From an uncultured SAR86 cluster bacterium (lineage in GTDB: Bacteria; Pseudomonadota; Gammaproteobacteria; Magnimaribacterales; D2472): a stretch of 64,000 nt of DNA. Both the position numbers and the translations under genes were made by a program. The notes below the pieces were generated by a model, which was not told where the DNA came from, ran no database searches, and worked only from the letters and a program-made list of their open reading frames with translations. Within the stretch, counting starts at the first letter, position 1. Every line of letters starts with the position of its first letter. Positions 1 to 13,729 of this stretch are shown here, piece by piece. The stretch lies in the NCBI GenBank assembly GCA_902509965.1, contig CABWZP010000001.1:1-64000 (forward strand). The letters are read 5' to 3'.

Positions 1-2
1 GG

Positions 3-356
3 AATGTTTTAAAAAGAACAGACGTTTCTAAAGAAGACATAGTTAAAATCTCTCAAACAGGCGATAGCGATCTGCACTTGCTGGAGAGGGCTATGGTAGA
101 AATCAAGTACAGCGGGTACATAGATAAGCAAAAAAGAGAGGTTACTAAAAATAAAAAACAAAACTTAAAAGAAATACCTTTAAACATAGACTATTCATTA
201 ATAAGCGGGCTTTCAAACGAGGTTAAAGAAAAATTAAACAAATCTCTTCCAACCACGATTGGAGCAGCTGCAAGAATTGAAGGGGTTACGCCGGCAGCAA
301 TTAACTTAATCCTTGTCCATATAAAAAAAACAGAAGCTCAACTGTTAAATGTTTGA
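3..356 (+). CDS. mnmG: tRNA uridine-5-carboxymethylaminomethyl(34) synthesis enzyme MnmG, C-terminal part (truncated by window edge)
   Basis: Frame open from base 3 (NVLKRTDVSKEDIVKISQTGD...); C-terminal motif YSGYIDKQKREV...LSNEVKEKLN...TIGAAARIEGVTPAAINLILVH typical of MnmG/GidA; followed by rsmG-parA-parB. Confidence 0.95.
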   Translation, partial: NVLKRTDVSKEDIVKISQTGDSDLHLLERAMVEIKYSGYIDKQKREVTKNKKQNLKEIPLNIDYSLISGLSNEVKEKLNKSLPTTIGAAARIEGVTPAAINLILVHIKKTEAQLLNV

Positions 357-942
357 CCCTCAACTAACACTAGATCAAAAAGAACAGCTAAACCGCTTTG
401 TAAAAGAGGCCTATAACTACAACAAAACACACAACCTTTTTGTTAGGGACTCAGAAGAAGCAATATACAACAAAGATATTAAAGATTGTTGGCCAGCCTT
501 GGAATACATAAAAAAAAACGAAAGCGTGCTAGACATTGGTACTGGTGCTGGTTTTCCAGGAATGATAATAGCAATAGCTAAACCAGACGCAAAAGTAACA
601 CTTGCCGAATCAAACAAAAAGAAAACATATTTTTTAAAAAAAACAATTAAAAAACTAGAACTTGTCAACGTAAGTGTTGAAGAAAATCACATAAAAAATA
701 CAACACCCATTGGGCCATTCGACGTAATTACAGCAAGAGCTTTTTCTCATACACAAAACATAATAAACATTTGCAACCCGATGCTTAAGCCAAACGGAAA
801 ATACCTGTTACTAAAAGGGAAGGCGACAAAAATAAACGAAGAGATAAAATCGATAAACAAAAAAGAACACAAGTGTGAAATAATCAGGGTTAAAAATAAA
901 TATGAAGAGAGACACATTCTCCTGATTAAAAAAATAAATTGA
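349..942 (+). CDS. rsmG: 16S rRNA (guanine(527)-N7)-methyltransferase RsmG
   Basis: SAM-binding motif VLDIGTGAGFPGMIIAIAKPDAKVTLAES; overlaps mnmG end; canonical gene order. Confidence 0.95.
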   Translation: MFDPQLTLDQKEQLNRFVKEAYNYNKTHNLFVRDSEEAIYNKDIKDCWPALEYIKKNESVLDIGTGAGFPGMIIAIAKPDAKVTLAESNKKKTYFLKKTIKKLELVNVSVEENHIKNTTPIGPFDVITARAFSHTQNIINICNPMLKPNGKYLLLKGKATKINEEIKSINKKEHKCEIIRVKNKYEERHILLIKKIN

Positions 943-1700
943 ATAAAGTCATAGCCATAGCCAACCAAAAAGGCGGAGTTGGTAAAACCACCACAGCTGT
1001 CAATCTTGCAGCAAGCCTTGCGGCCACAAAAAGAAAGGTTCTTCTCATAGACCTTGACCCCCAGGGCAACGCAACAACAGCGGCCGGCATCAAAGAAGAA
1101 AGTCCAAACACGCTATATGAAATATTTTTTGAAAAAATTTCCATCAATGAAAGCATCTATTCGAGCTCTAGCGGATACGAAATTCTTCCAGGCGGACAAG
1201 ACCTTTTAGCGCTAGAGGTGGGCATAAGAAATCAAAACCAGCAACAGTTTTTAGCCAAAACAATCAAAACACTAAAAACAGACTTTGATTACACTATAAT
1301 AGATACACCCCCAACCCTGAATCAATTAACAATAGAGGCTCTGTTTGCGGCATCAGGCACCCTGATACCATTACAGTGCGAATATTATTCACTTGAAGGA
1401 GTTTCTGGCCTTATAGACACCATCCAATCACTTTCAAACAAAAACCTTTCATCAAACAGAGTTTTAGGTATTATTAGAACAATGGTTGATATGCGTAACA
1501 ATTTGGCAAAAGAAGTGTCCGAGGAACTAGAGACCCACTTCCCAAGCGTATTGTTTAACACAATAATTCCAAGAAACATCAAACTTGCAGAGGCCCCAAG
1601 TCACGGGGTTGCAGCCCTCCAATATATGCCTAATTCATATGGAGCAAAATCTTATCTAGCCCTTGCCGGCGAGTTGATTAGAAGGGTCGAAAATGTCTGA
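939..1700 (+). CDS. parA: ParA family chromosome partitioning ATPase (TTG start)
   Basis: Deviant Walker A KVIAIANQKGGVGKTTTAVNLAASLA; TTG start overlaps the rsmG stop. Confidence 0.95.
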   Translation: MNKVIAIANQKGGVGKTTTAVNLAASLAATKRKVLLIDLDPQGNATTAAGIKEESPNTLYEIFFEKISINESIYSSSSGYEILPGGQDLLALEVGIRNQNQQQFLAKTIKTLKTDFDYTIIDTPPTLNQLTIEALFAASGTLIPLQCEYYSLEGVSGLIDTIQSLSNKNLSSNRVLGIIRTMVDMRNNLAKEVSEELETHFPSVLFNTIIPRNIKLAEAPSHGVAALQYMPNSYGAKSYLALAGELIRRVENV

Positions 1701-2523
1701 TAAAAAAGTTTTAAACAGAGGGCTTGACGCTCTGCTTGGTTCAGCACAAGGAACAACCCAGCGAACTGTAAAAGAAATACAAATTACAGAAATATCCCCA
1801 GGAAGATTTCAACCAAGACAAGATTTTAACGAAGAAAAAATAGCAGAACTTTCTAGCTCTATAAAAAAACACGGAGTTCTTTCTCCAATACTGGTTAGAG
1901 AGATTGGTTTAAATGCGTTTGAGGTTATTGCTGGGGAAAGACGACTTCGAGCTTCAAAAATTGCCGGCCTAAACTCAATCCCTTGCTTGGTTGATCAAAA
2001 AGAAGACCAAAATGCCCTTGAGGCAGCGCTTATAGAAAACCTGCAAAGGGAAGACCTTAATTCGGTAGAGGAAGCCCGAGGCTACGATAGACTTAAAAGA
2101 GAGTTTGGGCTAACCCAAGAGGAGGTTGCTGGAGCAACAGGCAAAGCAAGAAGCACAATTGCAAACTCGTTGCGACTTTTGGCGCTCCCAACCCCGGTTC
2201 TCGAGCTATTATCTCAAGGAAGCTTAGAAAAAGGACACGCCAAACTCCTAGTCTCTCTTGACCCCAACAAAGCTTTAAACCTTGCAAAACAAATTGTTAG
2301 CTCAAAATTAACTGTAAGAGAGGCGCAAAACCTGACCTCTAAAAAAACCACTAAAAATTCAACCAAAACCAAGTCCAAAGATCTTTTAAATATTGAACAA
2401 GAAATGTCAGAAGGCTTTGGGCACAAGGTTGAAATAGAAGCAAAAAACAAAAAAACAGGCAAAGTTTTAATACATTATTCAACAGCAGAAGAGTTGGAAA
2501 ACATTATTAGCAAATTAGTCTAA
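1693..2523 (+). CDS. parB: ParB/RepB/Spo0J family partition protein
   Basis: N-terminal LNRGLDALLG, GERRLRASKIAG and ENLQREDLN motifs; overlaps parA end. Confidence 0.95.
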   Translation: MSDKKVLNRGLDALLGSAQGTTQRTVKEIQITEISPGRFQPRQDFNEEKIAELSSSIKKHGVLSPILVREIGLNAFEVIAGERRLRASKIAGLNSIPCLVDQKEDQNALEAALIENLQREDLNSVEEARGYDRLKREFGLTQEEVAGATGKARSTIANSLRLLALPTPVLELLSQGSLEKGHAKLLVSLDPNKALNLAKQIVSSKLTVREAQNLTSKKTTKNSTKTKSKDLLNIEQEMSEGFGHKVEIEAKNKKTGKVLIHYSTAEELENIISKLV

Positions 2524-2541
2524 CTTAAAGACGCAAATAGC

Positions 2542-3857
<1,316 letters not shown>

Positions 3858-3869
3858 TCCTCAACTTAA

Positions 3870-4106
<237 letters not shown>

Positions 4107-4125
4107 TAGTAATAAAAGTTAAAGC

Positions 4126-4596
4126 ATGAATATAAACGCAACTTTACTTGCTCAAGCAATTGTCATGATTGTTTTTGTGGCCATTTGTTGGAGGTATATA
4201 TACCCACCCATCCTATCGGTAATGCAGGAAAGAGAGAAGAAAATATCTGATGGGCTTGAGGCGGCAAAAAAAGCTGATGATTCTTTGGAAGAGGCTCAGC
4301 TAGCATTTGATCAAGAGCTAGACAAAGCAAAAGCAGAAGCGGCTGAATTAATTGATAAAGCCAATCAAAGAGCCTCTCAAATTGTGGGTGATGCGAAAGG
4401 AAAGGCTCAAGATGAAGCTGAGAAAATATTAGCGTCTGCATCCAAGACTATAGAAAACGAAACCAACAAAGCAAAGGAAGAGCTAAAGTTGCAGATGTCA
4501 GAAATTATTATTGATACAACTCAAAAGATTTTGGATCAAGAAATTTCAACTGAAAAACATGACGATCTTCTTAAAAAAGCTGCAGCTGAATTATAA
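4126..4596 (+). CDS. atpF: F0F1 ATP synthase subunit b
   Basis: N-terminal TM followed by Ala/Glu/Lys-rich coiled coil; operon position. Confidence 0.95.
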   Translation: MNINATLLAQAIVMIVFVAICWRYIYPPILSVMQEREKKISDGLEAAKKADDSLEEAQLAFDQELDKAKAEAAELIDKANQRASQIVGDAKGKAQDEAEKILASASKTIENETNKAKEELKLQMSEIIIDTTQKILDQEISTEKHDDLLKKAAAEL

Positions 4597-4599
4597 ATA

Positions 4600-5136
4600 A
4601 TGATAGAACTTACCTCATTAGCCAGACCATACGCGAAAGCAATTTTTTCTGCTGCGCTTGAAGCGAATGAGGCCCCTTCTATAGAAAATGAATTAGATCT
4701 TCTTGGTCAAGCTATTCAAACAGATCAAATTAATAAGATTATAGAAGATCCTGAACTATCCAAAACAGACACAGCAGCAAAGCTTGCCGCAGTTTTTGAA
4801 GCAGAACTATCTGCTTTAACAAAACGCCTCATAGATGTACTAGCTGAAAATGGCAGATTAAATCTCCTCAATGCTATTTTTGAAATATATCAAGAGCTTT
4901 TACAAGAACACAACGATCAAAGCTCTATTGAGGTTGTTGTAGCCTCAAAACCAAGCGAAGAATCAAAAGAGAACATTATTAATAAACTTCAAGCCTTGCA
5001 TGGAGCAAGTGCAAACATTAACTTTAAAGAAGATGCCTCAATAATGGGCGGCATGTTTTTAAAGGTTGGTGATGAAACTTTAGACCTTTCTATAAAAGGA
5101 AGAGTTAAAAAACTAGTAAACCAATTAAATTTTTAA
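4600..5136 (+). CDS. atpH: F0F1 ATP synthase subunit delta
   Basis: LARPYAKAIFSAALE N-terminus; C-terminal GGMFLKVGDETLDLSIKGRVKKL. Confidence 0.96.
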   Translation: MIELTSLARPYAKAIFSAALEANEAPSIENELDLLGQAIQTDQINKIIEDPELSKTDTAAKLAAVFEAELSALTKRLIDVLAENGRLNLLNAIFEIYQELLQEHNDQSSIEVVVASKPSEESKENIINKLQALHGASANINFKEDASIMGGMFLKVGDETLDLSIKGRVKKLVNQLNF

Positions 5137-5145
5137 GGTGAAAAA

Positions 5146-6690
5146 ATGAGTCAACTAAATCCATCTGAAATCTCAAGCGTCCTAAAAGACAAAATAGCAG
5201 GCTTAGATTTATCTGCAGAAAGAAAAAATGAGGGCATTATCGTTAGTATTTCCGACGGTATTGTTCGAATACACGGCATGGGTGATGTCATGTACGGTGA
5301 ATTAATCGAATTTGAGAATGGCACACTGGGCTTAGCTCTTAACTTAGAGCAAGATTCAGTTGGTGCAGTTGTGCTTGGAGACTACCTTGAACTTATTGAG
5401 GGCCAAAAAGCAGTTTGTACTGGTAGGATTTTAGAGGTACCAGTAGGCGAGGCATTATTAGGAAGGGTGGTTAATACTCTTGGAGCGCCTATCGATGGAA
5501 AGGGCGAAATCAAAGCAGAAGCGACAGCGCCTGTTGAGGTTGTTGCTCCTGGTGTTATTGCCCGTCAATCTGTAGATCAACCTGTTCAAATTGGCTTAAA
5601 AGCTATTGATGCGATGGTGCCAATTGGAAGAGGCCAAAGAGAGCTTATTATTGGCGACAGACAAACAGGAAAAACAGCTGTAGCTATTGATGCAATAATC
5701 AACCAAAAAGGTACAGGCGTTAAGTGTATCTATGTTGCTATTGGCCAAAAACAATCGACTGTAGCCAACGTGGTTAAAAAGTTAGAAGAATATGGCGCCA
5801 TGGAGCACACCACAGTTGTTTCAGCCTCTGCGTCAGATCCAGCACCTATGCAATATCTGTCAGCCTATGCAGGCTGCTCAATGGGCGAATACTTTAGAGA
5901 CAAAGGCGAAGATGCTCTTATTGTTTATGATGACTTATCGAAGCAAGCGGTGGCATATAGACAAGTATCACTTCTTTTAAAACGTCCTCCCGGAAGAGAG
6001 GCTTACCCTGGAGATGTTTTCTATCTTCACTCAAGATTATTAGAAAGAGCAGCTAGAGTAAATGCAGATTATGTTGAAAAAGCAACAGGCGGAAAAGTTA
6101 AAGGCAAAACTGGATCATTAACTGCGCTGCCCATTATTGAGACTCAGGCTGGTGATGTTTCGGCTTTTGTTCCTACCAATGTGATTTCAATTACAGACGG
6201 CCAAATTTATCTTGAAACTGAATTATTTAACTCAGGCATTAGACCAGCCATTAACGCAGGATTATCTGTTTCCAGAGTTGGCGGCTCCGCACAAACCAAG
6301 ATTATGAAAAAATTAGCTGGTGGTGTAAGAACGGCTTTGGCTCAGTATCGTGAGTTAGCAGCCTTTTCTCAGTTCGCATCTGATTTAGATGATGCAACTA
6401 AACAGCAGCTTGCCAACGGAAGGGCCTTTACTGAGCTTTTAAAACAGAAGCAGTTTGCACCTATGTCAGTTGCACAACAAGCCTTATCTTTATTTGCTGC
6501 AGATAGAGGCTATTTAGCAGATGTTGAGGTGGATAAGATATTAGCTTTTGAAGAAGCTCTTCATGGTTATTTAACAGCAGAAAAGGGCGATCTAGAAAAA
6601 CAGATTAACGATACAGGTGACTGGGATGATGATATTGAAAAGCAGTTTACCGAACTCGTTGAGTCATTTAAAAAAACCCAAACTTTTTAA
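5146..6690 (+). CDS. atpA: F0F1 ATP synthase subunit alpha
   Basis: P-loop [15 protein letters not shown]; full-length 514 aa. Confidence 0.98.
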   Translation: MSQLNPSEISSVLKDKIAGLDLSAERKNEGIIVSISDGIVRIHGMGDVMYGELIEFENGTLGLALNLEQDSVGAVVLGDYLELIEGQKAVCTGRILEVPVGEALLGRVVNTLGAPIDGKGEIKAEATAPVEVVAPGVIARQSVDQPVQIGLKAIDAMVPIGRGQRELIIGDRQTGKTAVAIDAIINQKGTGVKCIYVAIGQKQSTVANVVKKLEEYGAMEHTTVVSASASDPAPMQYLSAYAGCSMGEYFRDKGEDALIVYDDLSKQAVAYRQVSLLLKRPPGREAYPGDVFYLHSRLLERAARVNADYVEKATGGKVKGKTGSLTALPIIETQAGDVSAFVPTNVISITDGQIYLETELFNSGIRPAINAGLSVSRVGGSAQTKIMKKLAGGVRTALAQYRELAAFSQFASDLDDATKQQLANGRAFTELLKQKQFAPMSVAQQALSLFAADRGYLADVEVDKILAFEEALHGYLTAEKGDLEKQINDTGDWDDDIEKQFTELVESFKKTQTF

Positions 6691-6701
6691 TTAGATAAAG
6701 C

Positions 6702-8973
<2,272 letters not shown>

Positions 8974-8975
8974 GT

Positions 8976-9389
8976 ATGAGCAATATTAAGATCAGCATAG
9001 TGTCCTCAAGTGAGGAAATATATTCAGGCGAAGCCACTATGGTCTTTGCTACTGGATCACTAGGCGAACTTGGTATAGCTCCAGGCCACACACCCCTGTT
9101 AACTGGTTTAGCTCCAGGGCCTGTAAGAGTTCAAAATGGATCAGAAGAAGAAACATTTTTTTGCTCGGGTGGTTTTGTTGAAGTGCAGCCTAATGCAGTA
9201 ACTATTTTATCTGATACAGCTGAAAGGGCCGACAGCTTAGACGAGTCGGAAGCCTTGAAAGCCAAAGAAGCTGCAGAACAAAGTTTAGCTGACCAGCAGT
9301 CAACAATTGATTATACAAAAGCCGCTGCTCAATTAGCAGAAGCAGTCGCAAGACTAAAAACTATTCAAAAACTGCGCAAAAACATTTAA
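8976..9389 (+). CDS. atpC: F0F1 ATP synthase subunit epsilon
   Basis: GELGIAPGHTPLLTGLAPGPVRV motif; last gene of atp operon. Confidence 0.96.
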   Translation: MSNIKISIVSSSEEIYSGEATMVFATGSLGELGIAPGHTPLLTGLAPGPVRVQNGSEEETFFCSGGFVEVQPNAVTILSDTAERADSLDESEALKAKEAAEQSLADQQSTIDYTKAAAQLAEAVARLKTIQKLRKNI

Positions 9390-9407
9390 GGTTAGTCTTT
9401 AACCTTA
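9387..9407 (+). terminator. Stem-loop between atpC and glmU (possible weak terminator or attenuator)
   Basis: AAGGTTA-gtct-TAACCTT-type inverted repeat overlapping the atpC stop; no strong U-tract follows. Confidence 0.35.
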
Positions 9408-9414
9408 AAATATT

Positions 9415-10770
9415 GTGAATATACATACTATTATTCTTGCAGCTGGGGCTGGCTCTAGAATGAAATCCAACCAAGCCAAAGTTCTTCAAAGAATTGGCGG
9501 CATGTCTATGTTGCAAAGAGTTTTGCAAACCACAACTAAACTCAACTCAAAATCAACCGTTGTTCTTGGTCACGATAAAGAAGGTGTCTTGCAACACCTT
9601 CAAGATATTGAAGGCAATATTTCTACAGCTATACAGGTCAATCAACTCGGCACTGCAGATGCTGTAAAAAGCGCCATGCATAATACAAAAAGCAGTGAAA
9701 CAATTCTGGTTCTCTATGGAGATGTTCCGCTTGTATCAGAAAAATCTCTTCAAGAACTTATTGATAAATCAGAAAATGGATTTTCAATTCTTACAACTCG
9801 CCTAGATGACCCTTTTGGGTATGGGAGGGTTATTACCGATGCTGATAATTTTGCTACAGCAATAGTTGAAGAAAAAGATGCATCAGAGGATGAAAAGCTA
9901 GTAAATGAAATTTTTACTGGAATTTTGTGCATAAGCCAAGAGCTTTTAGCTGCCGGGCTTCAAGAAATTACAAACGATAATGCGGCCAAAGAATTTTATT
10001 TAACCGACCTAGTTAAGATTATTTCTGCAAAAGGTATTAAAATAATACCTATTAGGGCAAATAATGATGAAGTAAGAGGGGCTAATAGTAAATCAGAGCT
10101 TGAAGCTTTAGAATCAATATTAAGAAATATGAACGCACAAGACTTATTAGACAAAGGTATAACGCTAGCTGACAAATCCAGAACAGATGTCAGAGGTAAT
10201 GTAGATGCGGGTAATGATTGCTCAATTGACGTTAATGTTATTCTTGAAGGAAGTATTAAGCTTGGTAATAGTGTTTCGATAGGGGCTAATAATTATTTAA
10301 AAGATGTCATTATTGGCGACAATACAACCATTGAGCCTTTTTCACACCTTTGTAATACAAGCGTGGGTTCAAATTGTAATGTTGGCCCTTATGCTCGTCT
10401 CAGAGAAGGCAGCACCATAGAAGATGGCGCAAAAGTTGGCAACTTTGTGGAAACTAAAAAAACAACTTTAGGTAAAGGAGCAAAGGCTAACCATTTCACA
10501 TATCTTGGCGATGCTGATATTGGAGAGAATACTAATATAGGCGCCGGAACCATTACATGTAATTATGATGGCACCAACAAACACCAAACAACCGTAGGCA
10601 GCGATAGCTTTATTGGCACTAATTCATCTTTGGTTGCACCAGTTGAGATTGGAAAAAATGCTTATGTTGGCGCAGGCTCAGTTATCACTAAAGATGTGCC
10701 AGATGATGCTCTTGCCGTTGGCAGAGGCAAACAAATTATCAAAGAAGATTGGTCTAAGGATAAGAAATAA
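9415..10770 (+). CDS. glmU: Bifunctional UDP-N-acetylglucosamine diphosphorylase / glucosamine-1-phosphate N-acetyltransferase (GTG start)
   Basis: ILAAGAGSRMKS nucleotidyltransferase motif; left-handed beta-helix C-terminus (GAGTITCNYDGTNKHQT). Confidence 0.97.
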   Translation: MNIHTIILAAGAGSRMKSNQAKVLQRIGGMSMLQRVLQTTTKLNSKSTVVLGHDKEGVLQHLQDIEGNISTAIQVNQLGTADAVKSAMHNTKSSETILVLYGDVPLVSEKSLQELIDKSENGFSILTTRLDDPFGYGRVITDADNFATAIVEEKDASEDEKLVNEIFTGILCISQELLAAGLQEITNDNAAKEFYLTDLVKIISAKGIKIIPIRANNDEVRGANSKSELEALESILRNMNAQDLLDKGITLADKSRTDVRGNVDAGNDCSIDVNVILEGSIKLGNSVSIGANNYLKDVIIGDNTTIEPFSHLCNTSVGSNCNVGPYARLREGSTIEDGAKVGNFVETKKTTLGKGAKANHFTYLGDADIGENTNIGAGTITCNYDGTNKHQTTVGSDSFIGTNSSLVAPVEIGKNAYVGAGSVITKDVPDDALAVGRGKQIIKEDWSKDKK

Positions 10771-12596
10771 TGTGTGGAATTATAGCAGCCGCATCAACAA
10801 GAAATGTTGGTAAGCTTTTAGTTCAAGGACTCCATAAAATGGAGTACCGAGGCTATGACTCTGCTGGAATAGCGCTCCATCAGCATGAATCAATAGCTCA
10901 CCTTAGAGCTCTTGGAAAAGTTCAGTTACTTGAAGACAAGATGGTTGCTGAAAAACCAAAGAGCAAATTAGGCATAGCTCATACAAGATGGGCTACCCAT
11001 GGTGAGCCATCAGAAGCAAATGCCCACCCTCATAAATCTAAAGACAGAGTTTATATTGTCCACAACGGCATTATTGAAAACTATATCGAATTAAGAGAAT
11101 CCTTAGTCAAGGATGGTTATGAATTCTCATCACAAACCGACTCAGAGCTTATAGCCCATTTGCTAGATTTATATCTCAATCAGGGCAATTGCATGATTGA
11201 TGCTATGTACTTAGCTAAAAAACAATTAGATGGAGCCTATGCTATTGCAGCTATAGATATTGAAAATGATGCAAGTTTAGTTGTAGCAAGAAATAAATCA
11301 CCTTTACTACTAGGCCTTGGCACAGATGAAATGCTTGCAGCATCTGATCCCCTGGCGATTGGTCAATTAACAAATGAGTTTATTTTTCTAGATGATGGCG
11401 ATGTAGCAGAAATATCAGCAGAGACTTATACAATTTTTGATGCAGATAAAAAAGAAGTTACCAGAGAAATCACTAATATTGATATCTCAAGCCAAGCAAC
11501 TTCAAAGGGCGAATTTAGACACTTCATGGAAAAAGAAATTTATGAGCAGCCAGAAGCTATTTTAAACACAATTAATGGCAGAGTGGGTGGAGACGATGTT
11601 CTTGATAATATTTTTGGTCTTGGCTCTACTGACTTATTTAAAAAAGTTAAACGTATTCAAATAGTAGCATGTGGCACTAGTTTGCATGCTGGCCGAGTAG
11701 CAGCCAGCTGGCTTTCATCCATTTCAGAACTTCCGTGTCAAATCGATTATGCAAGTGAGTATAGGTACAGAAATCCCCATGTTGACGAAAACTCTTTGCT
11801 AATTAATATTTCACAATCAGGTGAAACCGCAGATACTCTTGCAGCCCTAAGATATGCAAAAGAAAAAGATTATTTAGGCTCTGTTGGAATTTGCAATGTG
11901 CCAACAAGCTCCTTAGCAAGAGAGTCAGATTTTGTTTTATTTACCAATGCAGGCCCCGAGATTGGAGTTGCCTCTACTAAAGCATTTACTACTCAACTTG
12001 CCGGACTCATGCTCCTTGCATTATCTATAGCTAAAAGCAAAGGCGTAAATCCAAAACTTAGAACACGAGTAGTAACAGCACTAAGATCTTTGCCCGACAT
12101 TATTAATCAGACACTAGAGTTAAAAGACCAAATTTTAGAACTAGCACCTGCAATAGCAAGCAAGGACAATGCTTTATTTCTAGGCAGAGGAATTTTCTAT
12201 CCAATAGCAAAAGAGGGCGCCTTAAAGCTAAAAGAGATTTCATATATTCATGCCGAAGCCTACCCAGCAGGAGAACTTAAGCATGGACCATTAGCCCTTA
12301 TAGATGAAAAGATGCCAGTTATTGCATTAGCTCCAGAGAGTGAGATTGCAGAAAAGCTTGTATCTAACCTAGAAGAAGTAAAAGCCAGAGGCGGCACCCT
12401 ATATGTTTTTGCTGACCCATCTGTCACCATGGATGTTAATAATGGTGCTTTAGTTAGCATGCCTAAGTGCGATTTTCTATTAACACCTATTATTTATACT
12501 ATCCCCCTTCAACTTCTATCTTATGAAGTGGCTCTCTTAAGAGGAACGGACATTGACCAGCCAAGAAATCTAGCTAAGTCAGTCACAGTGGAGTAA
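10770..12596 (+). CDS. glmS: Glutamine-fructose-6-phosphate aminotransferase (isomerizing)
   Basis: MCGIIAA N-terminal GATase; two SIS domains; C-terminus DIDQPRNLAKSVTVE. Confidence 0.98.
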   Translation: MCGIIAAASTRNVGKLLVQGLHKMEYRGYDSAGIALHQHESIAHLRALGKVQLLEDKMVAEKPKSKLGIAHTRWATHGEPSEANAHPHKSKDRVYIVHNGIIENYIELRESLVKDGYEFSSQTDSELIAHLLDLYLNQGNCMIDAMYLAKKQLDGAYAIAAIDIENDASLVVARNKSPLLLGLGTDEMLAASDPLAIGQLTNEFIFLDDGDVAEISAETYTIFDADKKEVTREITNIDISSQATSKGEFRHFMEKEIYEQPEAILNTINGRVGGDDVLDNIFGLGSTDLFKKVKRIQIVACGTSLHAGRVAASWLSSISELPCQIDYASEYRYRNPHVDENSLLINISQSGETADTLAALRYAKEKDYLGSVGICNVPTSSLARESDFVLFTNAGPEIGVASTKAFTTQLAGLMLLALSIAKSKGVNPKLRTRVVTALRSLPDIINQTLELKDQILELAPAIASKDNALFLGRGIFYPIAKEGALKLKEISYIHAEAYPAGELKHGPLALIDEKMPVIALAPESEIAEKLVSNLEEVKARGGTLYVFADPSVTMDVNNGALVSMPKCDFLLTPIIYTIPLQLLSYEVALLRGTDIDQPRNLAKSVTVE

Positions 12597-12620
12597 GTTT
12601 GAAACGACTTTCGTTCAAAC
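12597..12620 (+). other. Hairpin immediately 3' of glmS, overlapping the left terminal repeat of cassette 1
   Basis: GTTTGAAaCGA-ctt-TCGTTCAAAC imperfect inverted repeat right after the glmS stop. Confidence 0.5.
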
Positions 12621-12795
12621 CTCGCATTCTGCCGGGGTTTTAAAAATCACTAAAAATAAATCCCTGTAAAAACTACCCTAAAATTTTCACCTATTTTTTC
12701 GTGTTAGCGGAAGTCATAAGGGATTGATATGACACGTTGCGGTCCTGTATGTATATTCATAGGACATTTATAAGGAGTTGTGGCAGAATTTATTA
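12600..12795 (+). repeat. Conserved left-end leader, copy 1
   Basis: About 195 nt (CATTCTGCCGGG...TCACTAAAA...AAAAACTACCCTAAAA...TTTCACCTATTTTTTCGT...TAGCGGAAGTCATAAGGG...ATATGAC...GTTGCGGTCC...ATAGGACATT) repeated at 13730-13928. Confidence 0.85.
12729..12773 (+). CDS. Conserved 14-aa micro-ORF MTRCGPVCIFIGHL in the leader (possible leader peptide or structured RNA)
   Basis: ATG...TAA with upstream AAGGGA; homologous micro-ORF MTCCGPLCVFIGHS at 13862-13906. Confidence 0.35.
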   Translation: MTRCGPVCIFIGHL

Positions 12796-13635
12796 ATGTC
12801 TAAAAATAAAACTCGATGGTACAAGCCAGTTCGAATTGGTTTGAGAAAAACCACCATATATATTGGTGATACCAAAGTTAAATTTTATAATGACAGAAAA
12901 ACATACAAAGAATATTTAGCCGATAGATTCAATCCTAATATCAATGATGGTAAACATTTTTTGGAACTCCACAAATATGTTAAAAATTATGTCTCCTTTG
13001 AGGGTATACCACTATTTGCTAATTTAGAAGCTGAAACATCAAAAATTGAGTTTCCAGAAATTTGGCGTACCAAAAAAAGTACCATAACAGGATTGGGTCG
13101 TGAGGTCTTTCCGAAGAATGTTGTTTATCTAAAATACTCAACTGAAAAACGTTATCTGCAACTAAAAAAAATACATAAACCAGAACTTCCTGTTGATTAT
13201 AAATTCCCAAAACATTTAGGTTGCAATGATCATTTATACAAAGACCTTAAAGAATATCATCCTGATGAAAGTAGAAAAGAAAAACGTTTAAGAATTAGAT
13301 CCTATGCAAAGAAACGAAGAGAAGAAAATAATATTTATATTACAAAAGAATATGGTTCTATAATTGCAGGAATAATATCCCTATCGATATCCCTATCGAT
13401 AACACTATTTGATGCTATAAAAACAATCATAGTTCTTGCCTTTAAGTTGCCTTTCTTTCCTTTCTGGCTACTAGGACTTTTTTATTGGAAATATCTTCGA
13501 GAGGTGACAGATGAGCTTGATTTGAAATATCAAAATGAGCTTGGATATTTTTTTATAGCAACTCTTGGAATTATACTTGTAGGCGGGTCAGTCGGTATTG
13601 TATTCGCTACTTTAGAAATATTAAGTTACTTATGA
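12796..13635 (+). CDS. Cassette C1 cargo: hypothetical protein with two C-terminal transmembrane segments
   Basis: Open frame of 279 aa from ATG 12796 (MSKNKTRWYKPVRIGLRKTTIYIGDTKVKF...), hydrophobic stretches near residues 190-220 and 250-275. Confidence 0.75.
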   Translation: MSKNKTRWYKPVRIGLRKTTIYIGDTKVKFYNDRKTYKEYLADRFNPNINDGKHFLELHKYVKNYVSFEGIPLFANLEAETSKIEFPEIWRTKKSTITGLGREVFPKNVVYLKYSTEKRYLQLKKIHKPELPVDYKFPKHLGCNDHLYKDLKEYHPDESRKEKRLRIRSYAKKRREENNIYITKEYGSIIAGIISLSISLSITLFDAIKTIIVLAFKLPFFPFWLLGLFYWKYLREVTDELDLKYQNELGYFFIATLGIILVGGSVGIVFATLEILSYL

Positions 13636-13711
13636 GTAATTCATGCAACCAAAACTCAACTCTTTCAAACACCACAGAAATAGCGGAGATAGAAAAGTCG
13701 TTTCGTACTAC
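13634..13711 (+). repeat. Conserved right-end segment, copy 1
   Basis: GAGTAATTCATGCAACCAAAACTCAA...TTTCAAAC..C.CAGAAATAGCGGAGATA..AAAGTCGTTTCGTACTA; near-identical segment at 14835-14912. Confidence 0.85.
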
Positions 13712-13729
13712 TCCGTCACGGTCGAGTAG
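13712..13729 (+). repeat. glmS-tail copy R1 (TCC GTC ACG GTC GAG TAG = SVTVE*)
   Basis: Same 5 aa plus stop as glmS end, different synonymous codons. Confidence 0.85.

Larger units (their letters stand above)
12597..13729 (+). mobile_element. Putative glmS-tail cassette C1
   Basis: Bounded by the glmS end and SVTVE copy R1; terminal inverted repeats GAAACGACTTT (12601-12611) and AAAGTCGTTTC (13694-13704), perfect 11-mers. Confidence 0.65.

Noticed and set aside
5792-5980. Nested + ORFs in atpA/atpD (5792..5980, 7709..7930, 8540..8725)
   Set aside because: Out-of-frame ORFs within highly conserved coding sequence.
12570-13000. Canonical Tn7 insertion at attTn7 downstream of glmS
   Set aside because: No TnsA-E-like ORF or recognisable Tn7 ends, and Tn7 does not produce repeated copies of the coding tail between successive units.
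13375-13398. Tandem 12-mer ATATCCCTATCG x2 in the C1 cargo gene
   Set aside because: In-frame duplication within a TM segment (ISLSISLSI); likely replication slippage.
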